From JABJPM01 sp964344655 (lineage in GTDB: Archaea > Nanobdellota > Nanobdellia > SCGC-AAA011-G17 > PNOQ01): a stretch of DNA of 64,000 nt. The DNA is taken from positions 1-64,000 of the forward strand of contig CAYFOF010000003.1 in assembly GCA_964344655.1 (NCBI GenBank). Direction: 5' to 3'. The notes under the pieces were generated by a model. That model was given only the letters and a program-made list of their open reading frames with translations, did not search any database and was not told the origin of the DNA. The translations under genes were made by a program, and so were the position numbers. Below are positions 34,295-42,846 of the stretch, piece by piece (positions within the stretch are counted from its first letter, which is position 1; the number at the start of each line of letters is the position of its first letter).

Positions 34295-34948
34295 TTATTG
34301 TTTTTCTGCAAAATGTTTTTCAATATAAAATCTTAGTAATTGCTCTGCTTCTGGGATACAGTTTTTATCTTGCACTCCAATTTTTGTTCTTTTTTGAAGC
34401 TCTTCAAATGTTCTTACTCCCTCTAAAACAGCTTCTTCAATGTCATGGTCAGTAATTCTTAAAGTTTTATCAATTACTTTAACTCCAGATCTTCGTATTC
34501 TATCATATTGTTCAGTTCTTTCATAGTAATCATTAACTGCTGCTCTTAATGCTTTGTCTGCCAATACAGAACAGTGATATTTATTTGTTGGAAGTCCATC
34601 TAGTCTTGATACTATGTCTTGCGGTTTAACTTCTAACGCTTGTTCTAGTGTCATTCCGCCATTTTCTGTAATCATTTCTGAAAATATTGAAGTTGATGCA
34701 ATTGCAGATGCGCATCCAAATGTTTGCCATTTACATTCTGTTATTCGTTCTTGATCATTAACTTTAATCCACATCTTCATCATATCTCCGCATGCAGCAG
34801 AACCTTCTATTCCAACACCGTTTGCTTCCGAAGCATATTTTGTGGCTTCATCTTGGCTTGTAATTAAATTTCTTGGGTTGAAGAAATGATCTTTAACTTT
34901 TTCAGAGTAGATCCATTCTTGACCGTCCCTTGTAAATCCATCACTCAT
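34295..34948 (-). CDS. Fe-S scaffold protein NifU/IscU-like with degenerate BFD-like tail
   Basis: Residues ~15-150 are an IscU domain with all three cluster ligands: Cys53 (SAACGDM), Cys79 (FGCAS) and Cys126 (KYHCS). Scaffold proteins build Fe-S clusters using sulfur from the desulfurase, whose gene overlaps by 4 nt upstream. Residues ~158-217 match the bacterioferredoxin-type [2Fe-2S] domain of NifU in spacing (DIEEAVLEGVRTFEELQKRT) but have lost three of the four Cys. That part is therefore unlikely to hold a cluster and may only bind partners. Confidence 0.9.
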   Translation of the reverse strand: MSDGFTRDGQEWIYSEKVKDHFFNPRNLITSQDEATKYASEANGVGIEGSAACGDMMKMWIKVNDQERITECKWQTFGCASAIASTSIFSEMITENGGMTLEQALEVKPQDIVSRLDGLPTNKYHCSVLADKALRAAVNDYYERTEQYDRIRRSGVKVIDKTLRITDHDIEEAVLEGVRTFEELQKRTKIGVQDKNCIPEAEQLLRFYIEKHFAEKQ

Positions 34949-36117
34949 TTTTCTAAATCCTCCTTTGTTAATGTTACTGGAGACATTCCTCTTAATCTTT
35001 CGATTATTGGAGGAATTTCTTTTAGTACATAATCTAAATCTTTTTTTGTTGTGTATTTGCTTAGAGAAAATCTTATACTTCCATGTGCCATTTCATATGG
35101 TTGACCCATTGCTAAAATTACATGACTTGGATCTAAAGATTTAGAAGTGCATGCACTTCCAGAAGATGCGTAAATTCCTTTTTCATTTAACATTAATAAT
35201 ATTGCTTCTCCTTCAATGTTTAGGAAGGTTATGTTTGCATTATTTGGAAGTCTTTGTCTTGGATCTCCATTTAGGAAAGTGTTTTCTAATTTTAATAATT
35301 CTTGAATAAAGTAATCTCTTAGTGGCGTTAATTCTTTTGTGTATCTTTCTCTGTTTCTTTGTGCTAGATCTAGTGCTTCAGCAAATCCAACAATTGCTGG
35401 AACGTTTTCAGTTCCGCTTCTTAGTTTGTGTTCTTGTCCACCGCCGTGAATTAAAGTTTCTAATCTTATTTTTTTATTTCTGTATAGAACTCCAACTCCC
35501 TTTGGACCGTATAGTTTGCTGGAATTTAAACTCATCATATCTACTCCAAGATCTTGGACGTCTAATGATTCAGAGTTTCCAGCTTGACATGCATCTGTGT
35601 GGAACGTTATGCCGTTTTCTCTAGCTATTTGAGAAATTTCTCTTATTGGTTGTATTGTCCCGACTTCATTATTAGCATACATTATTGAAATTAATGAAGT
35701 ATTTTCAGTTATTGCTTCTTTTACTTTAATTGGATCAACTATTCCTTCTTTTCCGACTGGGATGTAGGTTACTTCAAACCCTTGAGACTCTAAATAATCT
35801 AATGTTTCTAGTACTGCATGATGTTCGATTGAGCTTGTGATTATGTGACTTCCTTTTTTCTTATTTTTATTTACAAATCCTTTTATTGCTAAGTTTATAC
35901 TTTCTGTTCCGGAACTTGTGAAAATAATTTCTTCTAATTTACAGTTTAATGTTGTTGCAACTTTTTTTCTTGCTTCATCTAGAGCTTGATTTGCTTGGAA
36001 TCCTAAATTATGCATGCTTCCAGGATTTCCATATTGATCTTCTAAATAAGGTTGCATAGCTTTCAATACTTCTGGATCAATTTGTGTTGTTGAGGAAGTG
36101 TCTAGATAGATATTCAT
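34945..36117 (-). CDS. Cysteine desulfurase NifS/IscS
   Basis: The start is ATG 36117 (390 aa), which overlaps the DUF1858 stop codon; the frame is open further upstream but that part is basic, repetitive and not family-like. PLP enzyme of fold I: His100 (IEHHA), Lys201 (NSSKLYGPKG) as Schiff-base lysine, and catalytic Cys323 in the long loop SSGSACTS, typical of the IscS/NifS (class I) type. It takes sulfur from cysteine and passes it to the scaffold gene next to it. A nearby tRNA-thiolation role is also possible. Confidence 0.95.
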   Translation of the reverse strand: MNIYLDTSSTTQIDPEVLKAMQPYLEDQYGNPGSMHNLGFQANQALDEARKKVATTLNCKLEEIIFTSSGTESINLAIKGFVNKNKKKGSHIITSSIEHHAVLETLDYLESQGFEVTYIPVGKEGIVDPIKVKEAITENTSLISIMYANNEVGTIQPIREISQIARENGITFHTDACQAGNSESLDVQDLGVDMMSLNSSKLYGPKGVGVLYRNKKIRLETLIHGGGQEHKLRSGTENVPAIVGFAEALDLAQRNRERYTKELTPLRDYFIQELLKLENTFLNGDPRQRLPNNANITFLNIEGEAILLMLNEKGIYASSGSACTSKSLDPSHVILAMGQPYEMAHGSIRFSLSKYTTKKDLDYVLKEIPPIIERLRGMSPVTLTKEDLEK

Positions 36118-36314
36118 TTTATTATTTGGTTTAGTTTTTTTATTGTTGATTCTATTTCTTTGTTGTTTTTTCCGTGGGATTTTAGTCCTTGTTCTATTGT
36201 TTCGAAACCTGCTGCGAAACATCCGATGCAATGAAATCCAATACTCAATAAATAGTCTGCTGTTTCTGGATATTTTGAAATGCACTCTCCAATTATCATA
36301 TCTTTAGTTATCAT
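36114..36314 (-). CDS. DUF1858 (ScdA N-terminal-like) protein
   Basis: A 66-aa protein with the DUF1858 pattern: ITKDMIIGECISKYPE, then GFHCIGCFAAGFETIEQG. The conserved CxxC could bind a metal, Fe-S cluster or persulfide. In other proteins this unit occurs beside hemerythrin-like or redox domains. It lies between the regulator and the desulfurase with 4-nt overlaps on both sides, so a role in sulfur or iron transfer is likely. Confidence 0.9.
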   Translation of the reverse strand: MITKDMIIGECISKYPETADYLLSIGFHCIGCFAAGFETIEQGLKSHGKNNKEIESTIKKLNQIIK

Positions 36315-36658
36315 TTTTCAAAACAAAGATTGCAATTTTCTGGAATGCAATCATATTCTCGATGAATATCACAAATTGTATGAGTTTCTTTGATTATTTT
36401 TGTTAGTCTTAGTAATTCTGGTTGTGCCGTAAACCTATTTTTTATTATTCTATTTTTTGAAATTTCAATTTCTTTTTTTAGATTTAATTTTGTTTGTCCT
36501 CGTTTTTCTTTTAGATATTGAGAAACGGCGGCAGGAGTTATGTTTAATATTGAGGCTATTTCTTTTTGTTTTAGATCTTTAGATAAAGCTAAAGCTAATT
36601 CTCTTCTTAGTGCAGGAAGTATATATCTTACTTCAATTTCTTGGGGCATAAGTTTCAT
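36311..36658 (-). CDS. HTH transcriptional regulator with C-terminal Cys cluster (Fe-S operon)
   Basis: A 115-aa protein. Residues ~28-50 form a helix-turn-helix (LKQKEIASILNITPAAVSQYL). The C-terminus has four cysteines, Cys96, Cys104, Cys109 and Cys112 (CDIHREYDCIPENCNLC), spaced to bind an Fe-S cluster or zinc. It is the first gene of the operon HTH-DUF1858-desulfurase-scaffold, so cluster-dependent autoregulation, analogous to IscR or SufR but unrelated in sequence, is likely. TATA box (CTTTATAAAT, ~36683-36692) ~27 nt upstream. Confidence 0.82.
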   Translation of the reverse strand: MKLMPQEIEVRYILPALRRELALALSKDLKQKEIASILNITPAAVSQYLKEKRGQTKLNLKKEIEISKNRIIKNRFTAQPELLRLTKIIKETHTICDIHREYDCIPENCNLCFEK

Positions 36659-36698
36659 AAGAAAAAGTTAACAATAGTTTATTTATAAAGTTTATGGA

Positions 36699-36935
36699 TT
36701 ATATTATTTGTTTATTATTCTTTAAATCAACTATATTGATTGCATTGGTTGGACAGGTTTTTGCTGCCTTTAGGGCTTTTTCTAATTCATCTTTAGAAAT
36801 TTCTAAGATATTTTCTTTACTTCCTTTTAGAATTGGTTTTTCAGAATTTCCTTTTATGAATTTTTTATATATCTCTGTACAAAGCAATGTACCCATACAG
36901 GTTTCTTCATCGAATATTATTTTGTAGTCTTTCAT
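36699..36935 (-). CDS. Single-cluster ferredoxin with three Cys ligands
   Basis: A 78-aa protein with Cys13-x5-Cys19 and a distal Cys61-Pro. A usual [4Fe-4S] ferredoxin has CxxCxxxC plus a distal Cys; here the middle position is Gly-Thr, so a [3Fe-4S] cluster or a substitute ligand is expected. The DEETCMG start and distal TCPTNAI are typical of monocluster archaeal ferredoxins. It overlaps the MFS gene by 4 nt and is probably co-expressed with it. Confidence 0.85.
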   Translation of the reverse strand: MKDYKIIFDEETCMGTLLCTEIYKKFIKGNSEKPILKGSKENILEISKDELEKALKAAKTCPTNAINIVDLKNNKQII

Positions 36936-38311
36936 TTTTTATGCATATGTTGGGCAGTAATATTTATTCCCTTTCCTGGTAGGGAAGATATTGCTTGTAC
37001 AAATAATTTTTTGGAATCTACTTCTTCATGTTCTTCTATATCTTTTAATCTTGGAAGGAAAAATAGTGAAATTGCTAGTCTTAATATTCCTCCAATTAAG
37101 AATATTGGCATGTATTGAGAGAAGAATACGTTTGATAAGATAGTATTTGATGTGAAATCTACATTTTGGAATAATTTAATTAGTCCTGCACCAGCTATAC
37201 TTCCTAAGAATGTGAAGGTTCCAACCATTAGATTGAAATATGATTTTGAAGTTACCCTTTTATCTGGATGAGTAACTTCAAGCATGAAATTGAATGAAGA
37301 TAACATAAATCCAGACATTGTGAAACCAGCATAAATTTGTATTAATACTGCACCAATTAAATCTCTAGGTATCATCCATAGTATTGGGTTTATGGTCATC
37401 ATTATACCAGTTAGTTTTAGTATTGGTAAAGCACCGTATCTATCAGATAGTTTTCCCCAGATGATAAAAAATATCATTTGCACTATTAAGAATGCGGCAG
37501 TAGAAATTGTATATTGGAAATATGTGAAATTTAAAGATTTTAATAAATTAGCAACAATATATGGGGCTGAAAGATATAATGCAAAACTCATAAATGCTAA
37601 GTAAAGTACTAACGTATTGAAATGACCTTTTTTGAATCTTTTTTTAAAATGATATAAGAAATCTTTAATTCTAAATTCATTTTCGGAATCTACTTTTAAT
37701 GGGGGTTCGTATTGTTTGGTTAAAAATGCTGCAGAGAAAAATCTAGCAACTAATGCTAACCCAAATATAATTGCAAATCCTAAAAATTCATTTCCTAAAG
37801 TTCCCTTTGCGTATGTTAAAATTAAACCACCAATAACAAATGAAGCAAATAAAGCAAATGCAGTAACTAAACTTCTTCTTCCGAAAAACCTTCCTCTAAC
37901 TTCTTTTGGTACTAAATCGGCAACCCAGCTAGTCCATATTGCATTTGTCATCAATCCAAATACCCAATAGAGAGTTACGAAAAATATTAAACTTGAAACA
38001 TTCCCTTTGGTTAAAAAGTAAGTTAATATTATTGGTATCCAGATTAATCCCTGGATTGCGGCGAAAGTTACTGTCGCATGTCTTCTTGTCCGCATTTTAT
38101 GCATTAATTTTACAGAATATAATTGAGCAATTGAAGCAATTAAAATTGGGAATGTTGCAACTAAAGCTAGTTGTAAATCAGATGCTGCTAAGAAAATTGC
38201 GTATGCTAAAAGGTAGTGTTCTCCTATCCCAAGCATTGCAGAATGTGCTGCTCCATCTAGAATAGAATATTTCAAACCAGATCTTACTTTTTTGGTTAAT
38301 CTCTCTTGCAT
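36932..38311 (-). CDS. MFS transporter
   Basis: A 459-aa protein with twelve hydrophobic segments. RGRFFGRR in the loop after helix 4 and the GKLSDRYG loop in the second half are typical MFS signatures. Substrate unknown. The coupling to a ferredoxin gene downstream is unusual. A TATA box (TTTATAAAAATATAAT, ~38323-38338) lies ~20-28 nt upstream of the ATG. Confidence 0.88.
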   Translation of the reverse strand: MQERLTKKVRSGLKYSILDGAAHSAMLGIGEHYLLAYAIFLAASDLQLALVATFPILIASIAQLYSVKLMHKMRTRRHATVTFAAIQGLIWIPIILTYFLTKGNVSSLIFFVTLYWVFGLMTNAIWTSWVADLVPKEVRGRFFGRRSLVTAFALFASFVIGGLILTYAKGTLGNEFLGFAIIFGLALVARFFSAAFLTKQYEPPLKVDSENEFRIKDFLYHFKKRFKKGHFNTLVLYLAFMSFALYLSAPYIVANLLKSLNFTYFQYTISTAAFLIVQMIFFIIWGKLSDRYGALPILKLTGIMMTINPILWMIPRDLIGAVLIQIYAGFTMSGFMLSSFNFMLEVTHPDKRVTSKSYFNLMVGTFTFLGSIAGAGLIKLFQNVDFTSNTILSNVFFSQYMPIFLIGGILRLAISLFFLPRLKDIEEHEEVDSKKLFVQAISSLPGKGINITAQHMHKK

Positions 38312-38367
38312 AAGTAGAAAATTGGATTATATTTTTATAAATTTAACTGAAAAAAAGAAAAAAAGAT

Positions 38368-38661
38368 TTAGAAGTCGTCTTCTTCTTCATCTAAGTCTTG
38401 AGGTTCTTCAGAAGGTTCTTCTTCTTTTGGTTCTTCCTCTTCTGCTGGTTCCTCTTCTTTTTCTTCTGATTCTTCTTCGGAAGGTTCTTCCTCTTCTGCT
38501 GGTTCTTCAGATTCTTCTTCAGAACTTTCTTCTTCTCCAGATTCTTCTTCAGTTGACTCTTCAGATTCTTCTTCAGAATCTTCGGATTCTTCAGTAGTAG
38601 GTTCTTCAGTAGTTTCTTCTTCTTTAGTTTCTTCTAAATTTTCGTTCATGTTTTCTTCCAT
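38368..38661 (-). CDS. Extremely acidic low-complexity protein (97 aa)
   Basis: Almost half of the residues are Glu, most others Ser, Pro and Thr, arranged in short repeats such as EEPAEEEEP. It has no Cys, no membrane segment and only a handful of Lys, so it is predicted to be disordered. A clear Shine-Dalgarno GGAGGT (~38673-38678) and a TATA box (TTTTATAAAG, ~38702-38712) support expression. The opposite strand also shows an open frame, but this strand has the signals. Chaperone-like or nucleic-acid-mimic roles are only guesses. Confidence 0.7.
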   Translation of the reverse strand: MEENMNENLEETKEEETTEEPTTEESEDSEEESEESTEEESGEEESSEEESEEPAEEEEPSEEESEEKEEEPAEEEEPKEEEPSEEPQDLDEEEDDF

Positions 38662-38753
38662 TTTATAATCTACCTCCGTTGATAATGATTAGACATTGTT
38701 TTGTTTTATAAAGATTTTGTAAATAAAAAAGATATATAGAAAAAAAGAAAAAT

Positions 38754-39548
38754 TTAGGATTTATCCCAAACTAATCCAAATAAGTTATCTAATGCTCCTG
38801 CAAAGTATGGTGCATCTACCCAAATTCCTAAATCATACGTTGGGTGTACATCTTTATCATCCATTACCATGAACATTACTTCTTTTCCGTCAACTATACA
38901 AAATCTTGCATCTAGGTTATTTATTCCTTTTAATTTTGCAAATTTTTTGACATCTTTTACTTGTTCGTGGTCTGCTCCTTCGGTTGGAGCGGCAATTCTA
39001 ACTTTTACACCTTTTCTGCTTAGCTTAGAAAGAGTTGGTTGAAGTGCTTCAACTTTTCTTAGAACACCTTTTGAAGTAGTCATTATTGTTACAGAATCAT
39101 TTGCTCTTTTGATCATTGTTTCTAAGTGATCGTAGATATTATGTCTTCCTTTTATTGCACCAGAAAGATCTGCTGGTTCAACGTATTCAACACCTTGGCT
39201 GAATAAAGTATTTAATTCTGTTAGAACATCATTATTGTTTAAGTCTTTTAGTTTTTGTAAGTTTTTGTCTGCATCTAATTTTACAGATTTTTTTAATCTT
39301 TCAACAACTTCTTTTGGTTCAACTGCTAAATATTGTATTGGTTTTCCAACTTTCAATGTAACGAAACCTTTCTTTTCTAAAGATTCTAGAACATCGTAAG
39401 CTCTTGATCTTGGAACTTCACCAATTTCAGAAAGTTCTCCAGCTGTTGATTTTCCCCTCGATAACAAGGCTGTCCAGATTCTAACCTCATATAAATTAAG
39501 TCCAAAAAATTGTCTCAGTTTTGTAAGAAACTCATCTTTAACTATCAT
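38754..39548 (-). CDS. TrmB-family transcriptional regulator
   Basis: The 264-aa protein has an N-terminal winged helix (LNLYEVRIWTALLSRGKSTAGELSE, without a break ~17-41, then VPRSRAYDVLESLEKKGFV) typical of TrmB. The C-terminal part (~125-264) matches the PLD-like/effector region of the shorter TrmB-like proteins. Members respond to sugars or other metabolites; this one has no sugar-transport neighbours. A Shine-Dalgarno GGAGGGG 9 nt upstream sets the start. An inverted repeat at 39585-39612 may be its operator. Confidence 0.88.
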   Translation of the reverse strand: MIVKDEFLTKLRQFFGLNLYEVRIWTALLSRGKSTAGELSEIGEVPRSRAYDVLESLEKKGFVTLKVGKPIQYLAVEPKEVVERLKKSVKLDADKNLQKLKDLNNNDVLTELNTLFSQGVEYVEPADLSGAIKGRHNIYDHLETMIKRANDSVTIMTTSKGVLRKVEALQPTLSKLSRKGVKVRIAAPTEGADHEQVKDVKKFAKLKGINNLDARFCIVDGKEVMFMVMDDKDVHPTYDLGIWVDAPYFAGALDNLFGLVWDKS

Positions 39549-39584
39549 ATATATACCCCTCCGTTTAAGGAAACCCCCTTTTTT

Positions 39585-39612
39585 AGTTTATTACTAATGA
39601 ATAACATAAACT
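39585..39612. promoter_or_regulatory. Inverted repeat upstream of the TrmB gene
   Basis: AGTTTAT (39585-39591) and ATAAACT (39606-39612) form a perfect 7-bp inverted repeat with 14-nt spacer. It lies between the TATA-like box (ATATTTATATACTG, ~39636-39649) and the start codon of the regulator. Autoregulation by TrmB is plausible; the region is AT-rich, so chance is not excluded. Confidence 0.35.
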
Positions 39613-39665
39613 ATTATCAAATGGTGATTGAACAGTATATAAATATTATTGTAATGAAGTAGTAG

Positions 39666-41423
39666 TTATTTTACTTTGTGTTGAGAAATAAATATTTTTT
39701 TTACTTTTGTTATATCGTCGATATCTGTGAATCCTAAATCTTTTCTTATGTTTACTACTTTTGGAAATCTTAAAGCATAACCTGATTTGTAAGTTGGAGA
39801 TTTTTGTATTTCTTCATATCCTATCTCTAAAATTATTTTTGGTTTTAATATAACGTGTTTTCCTTTTTCTTCTTTTATCAAAGGTTTAAGTTCTTTTGTT
39901 AATGATTCAAAGGTTATGTCTGCATCTTTTTCAGAAATTCCAGTTCCAACCTTTCCAATTGTGAAGAGTTCATTTTTATCTCTGCATGATAGAGTAAAAG
40001 AAGCTAACCATTTTGAACGTTTTCCCTCTCCCCAATCAGCTTCGGTGATTACTAAGTCTAGAGTTTCTTTTATTGGTTTTAGTTTTACCCATCCTCCAAC
40101 TCTTCTTCCGGGGATATATTTTGCTTCTAAGTTTTTTATCATGATTCCTTCATTTCCTTCTTTTAGGGATTTTTTGTAGAACTCTTCCATTTCTTTTTTT
40201 GATTTTGTTATTAGTTTTTTTGTAATTACGATTTTTGTTTTTTCTTGCTTTACTGATTTTTCTAAAATTTCTCTTCTTTCTTTTTGTGCTAAATGTAGTA
40301 AAGCTTCTCCTTCTTTATTTAAGATGTCAAAAATTTGTATTTCTACAGGGAGTTTTTCTGCAGTTCTTTCTATGTTATATTTTCTTTTTATTCTTTGAGA
40401 AATATGTTGGAAAGGCAAGTGTTTTTTTGTTTCTGGGTCGTACCCAACTAGTTCGGCGTCTAAAATTGTATTTTTTAATTTTATATTTGATTTTATTATT
40501 GGAAGAATTTCTTTGAATTGATTTGTTATGTTTTCTAATCTACGTGTGAATAGTGTTATTTTATCTTCTTCTTTGTGAATTTGTAATCGGAACCCATCTA
40601 GTTTATCTTCTACTAATGCTGGAACTCCAACTGCTTCAAATGCTTCTTCTGGTGATTCTATTCTTACTGCAAGCATTGGATTTATTGGTTTTCCAATTTG
40701 CATTTTTAGAGATTTTAGATTATTCTTTTTTGCTGCTTTAGCTACTTCTGCAAAATCATTTGTTAAGTTATATGCTTCTTCTATTTGTTTTACTTGTTTA
40801 TTGTATTCTTCTCTGGCTTCTTTTTCTGAGGATTTTTCTATGGTTTTGAATCCTTCTTCGTCGTTGATTCCTTTTATTCTAGGGAAATATGTGTAAACTA
40901 TGGCATCTCTGATTACTCCATCTTTAACTCCGATTCTTAAATCTTCAATTACAGTTCTTGCAATGAATTTTGCTTCATTAGTTTCTGCAGAAGTTAATAA
41001 TTCTGTTATGTATTGAATTTTTTTAGTTACAGTTCCTTGTCCTTCAAGTTCAGAAAGTTTTTGTATATTTTCGAATACTTTTTCTACTGTTAATTTTGTT
41101 TTGAATAATGAAGTTTGTTTTGATTTTTTTATTAACTTTTCAACTACTATGCCTAAATCTCCTTCTCTTGCCCATTCTCTTTCTATTTTAGAGATTGTTT
41201 CCCCGGTTGAAGAATTAATTGCTTTTAGAACTAATCTTGATGACATTCCGGTTTTTCTTTCATCCCATTTTGGAAAAACTTTTCCTTGAAGTAAATATAT
41301 TATTTTATCTAGTAAATTTTCTGGAGTTTCTTTTAGTAATCTAGAAATTATTTTTGTTTTTTCTAACCTTTTCGTTGTTTTTTCTAGTTTCTCATAGGTT
41401 TCAACTAATTTAGAATAATCCAT
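39666..41423 (-). CDS. ATP-dependent DNA ligase (archaeal type)
   Basis: The 585-aa protein has the three-domain layout of archaeal replicative ligases. The N-terminal DNA-binding domain (~1-230) is helical. The adenylation domain has Lys274 in EDKLDG (motif I), FTRR, LDAELVG and EGIMIKN. Motif V (GGWVKLK) and an OB-fold domain follow. It seals Okazaki fragments and repair nicks. The N-terminal region also contains ARTVIEDLRIGVKDG, typical of the family. Cofactor (ATP, possibly ADP or NAD) is not decidable from sequence. Confidence 0.95.
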   Translation of the reverse strand: MDYSKLVETYEKLEKTTKRLEKTKIISRLLKETPENLLDKIIYLLQGKVFPKWDERKTGMSSRLVLKAINSSTGETISKIEREWAREGDLGIVVEKLIKKSKQTSLFKTKLTVEKVFENIQKLSELEGQGTVTKKIQYITELLTSAETNEAKFIARTVIEDLRIGVKDGVIRDAIVYTYFPRIKGINDEEGFKTIEKSSEKEAREEYNKQVKQIEEAYNLTNDFAEVAKAAKKNNLKSLKMQIGKPINPMLAVRIESPEEAFEAVGVPALVEDKLDGFRLQIHKEEDKITLFTRRLENITNQFKEILPIIKSNIKLKNTILDAELVGYDPETKKHLPFQHISQRIKRKYNIERTAEKLPVEIQIFDILNKEGEALLHLAQKERREILEKSVKQEKTKIVITKKLITKSKKEMEEFYKKSLKEGNEGIMIKNLEAKYIPGRRVGGWVKLKPIKETLDLVITEADWGEGKRSKWLASFTLSCRDKNELFTIGKVGTGISEKDADITFESLTKELKPLIKEEKGKHVILKPKIILEIGYEEIQKSPTYKSGYALRFPKVVNIRKDLGFTDIDDITKVKKIFISQHKVK

Positions 41424-41500
41424 GGTTTTTGATTATTTATTTTAGATATAAAAGTTTTGGTTAGGAAATGTTTATATAGTATTTTTGTATTGTTTTTATT

Positions 41501-41902
41501 ATGGATTGTATTTTTTGTAAGATTGTGAAGGGAGAAGTTCCTTGTAATAAAGTTTATGAGGATGATGAAGTTTTTGCTTTTTTAGATATTAATCCTGTTT
41601 CTGCTGGACATACTTTAGTTATTCCTAAAGAACATTATGAAAATATTTACGATATTCCTGAAGAAGTATTAGGGAAAATTGCAATTGTTGCCAAAAGATT
41701 GGCTTTAGTTTATCGAGATAAATTGGGGATTGAAAATGTTAATATTTTAAATTCTAATGGATCTGCTGCACAGCAAGATGTGTTTCATTATCATATGCAT
41801 ATTATTCCAAGAAGAAAAGGAGATGGGACATTATTTAAATGGAATAAGGAAGAAGTTGATTTTGATGCTTTTTTGAAAAAGTTGGGAGAAGTAAAAATAT
41901 GA
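41501..41902 (+). CDS. HIT-family nucleotide hydrolase
   Basis: The 133-aa protein has the zinc-site N-terminus CIFCKIVKGEVP and the histidine triad HYHMHIIPR (~97-105) of Hint/HinT proteins. These hydrolyse nucleoside phosphoramidates and aminoacyl-adenylates. A TATA box (GTTTATATAG, ~41470-41479) lies ~25 nt before the ATG. The next gene overlaps it by 4 nt (ATGA). Confidence 0.95.
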   Translation: MDCIFCKIVKGEVPCNKVYEDDEVFAFLDINPVSAGHTLVIPKEHYENIYDIPEEVLGKIAIVAKRLALVYRDKLGIENVNILNSNGSAAQQDVFHYHMHIIPRRKGDGTLFKWNKEEVDFDAFLKKLGEVKI

Positions 41903-42426
41903 AAAAAATTATCCAAGGATTAAGTGTTACTAAGAATTATTTAGATAAAAAAATTAAATGGGATAAATTAACTGAAATTTTAGATGCTATAAGATATGCT
42001 CCAAGTTCTGGAGATTTACAAAATTGGAAAGTTGTTGTTGTGGATGATTTAGAAACTAAAAAAGAATTAGCTAAGTTTTCTTATGATCAAACATGGATTG
42101 CAAAATCTTCTGTTGTTTTGGTTATTTGTAATGATCAGTCTGAAGTTAAAAGGATGTTTAAGAATAAAGCGGATTTTTATTCTACACAAAATTGTGCAGC
42201 GGGAATTCAAAATATGTTACTGAGAGCTACATCTTTAGGAATTGATAGTGCGTGGATTAGAACATATAACGCCGATAGAATTAAAGGATTGTTAAAAATT
42301 CCTGAAGATATAAAGATTGACGCTTTGATTACTTTGGGTTATGCAAAAAAAAGAGAAAGTAAAGCAAGAGTCAATGAATTAAAAAATATTGTTTATTTTA
42401 GAGAGTGGGGAAAGAGTGAGTTATAA
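41899..42426 (+). CDS. Nitroreductase-family flavoprotein
   Basis: The 175-aa protein has RYAPSSGDLQNWKVVVV (FMN phosphate and ring binding, ~27-43), the helix QNCAAGIQNMLLRATSLGIDSAWI split over ~93-116, and LITLGYA near the C-terminus. Members reduce flavins, quinones or nitro groups with NAD(P)H as FMN dimers. Physiological substrate unknown. Co-transcribed with the HIT gene; converges on dut with a 6-bp overlap. Confidence 0.9.
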   Translation: MKKIIQGLSVTKNYLDKKIKWDKLTEILDAIRYAPSSGDLQNWKVVVVDDLETKKELAKFSYDQTWIAKSSVVLVICNDQSEVKRMFKNKADFYSTQNCAAGIQNMLLRATSLGIDSAWIRTYNADRIKGLLKIPEDIKIDALITLGYAKKRESKARVNELKNIVYFREWGKSEL

Positions 42427-42846
42427 TCCGGTAGAACCGAAATTGTTTTCTCCTCTTTCTGTTTCATCTAATTCTTGAACTTCTTCAATTGGAAAATGAT
42501 TTGCAACTGGTTGTATTAGTATTTGAGCAATTCTCATTCCTTTTTCTACTTTAAATATTTCACTTCCTAAATTCTTTACTACAATTCCAACTTCTCCTCG
42601 ATAATGAGAATCTATTACTCCTGCCATAATATGTATTGCATTTTTGTAAGCTAAACCACTTCTGTCCCAAATTAAGCCAACATGATTATTTGGAATGTCC
42701 ATCTTTAATCCAGTTTTTACTAATCTATGTTCTCCGGGATGAATTTCATAATCTTCTACTGAAGATAAATCTAAACCCGCATCTCCTTGTTTTGCAAATT
42801 TTGGTATTATTGCGTCATCATGTATTTTTTTGAATTTTATTTTCAT
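42421..42846 (-). CDS. dut: dUTP diphosphatase (trimeric dUTPase)
   Basis: The start is ATG 42846 (141 aa), overlapping the nrdJ stop (ATGA). All five dUTPase motifs are visible: GDAGLDLSS, DRSGLAYK, AGVIDSHYRGEVG, RIAQILIQP and RGENNFGSTG. The enzyme converts dUTP to dUMP and keeps uracil out of DNA. It is the third gene of the nrdR-nrdJ-dut operon, so dNTP synthesis and dUTP removal are jointly controlled. Confidence 0.96.
   Translation of the reverse strand: MKIKFKKIHDDAIIPKFAKQGDAGLDLSSVEDYEIHPGEHRLVKTGLKMDIPNNHVGLIWDRSGLAYKNAIHIMAGVIDSHYRGEVGIVVKNLGSEIFKVEKGMRIAQILIQPVANHFPIEEVQELDETERGENNFGSTGL

Noticed and set aside
34945..36285. Upstream extension of the cysteine desulfurase to 446 aa
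   Set aside because: The extra 56 residues are the out-of-frame reading of the DUF1858 gene; the ATG at 36117 begins the family's normal N-terminus.
38292..38597. 101-aa Leu-rich plus-strand frame
   Set aside because: It is the complement of the Glu-rich gene; only the minus strand has TATA and Shine-Dalgarno signals.
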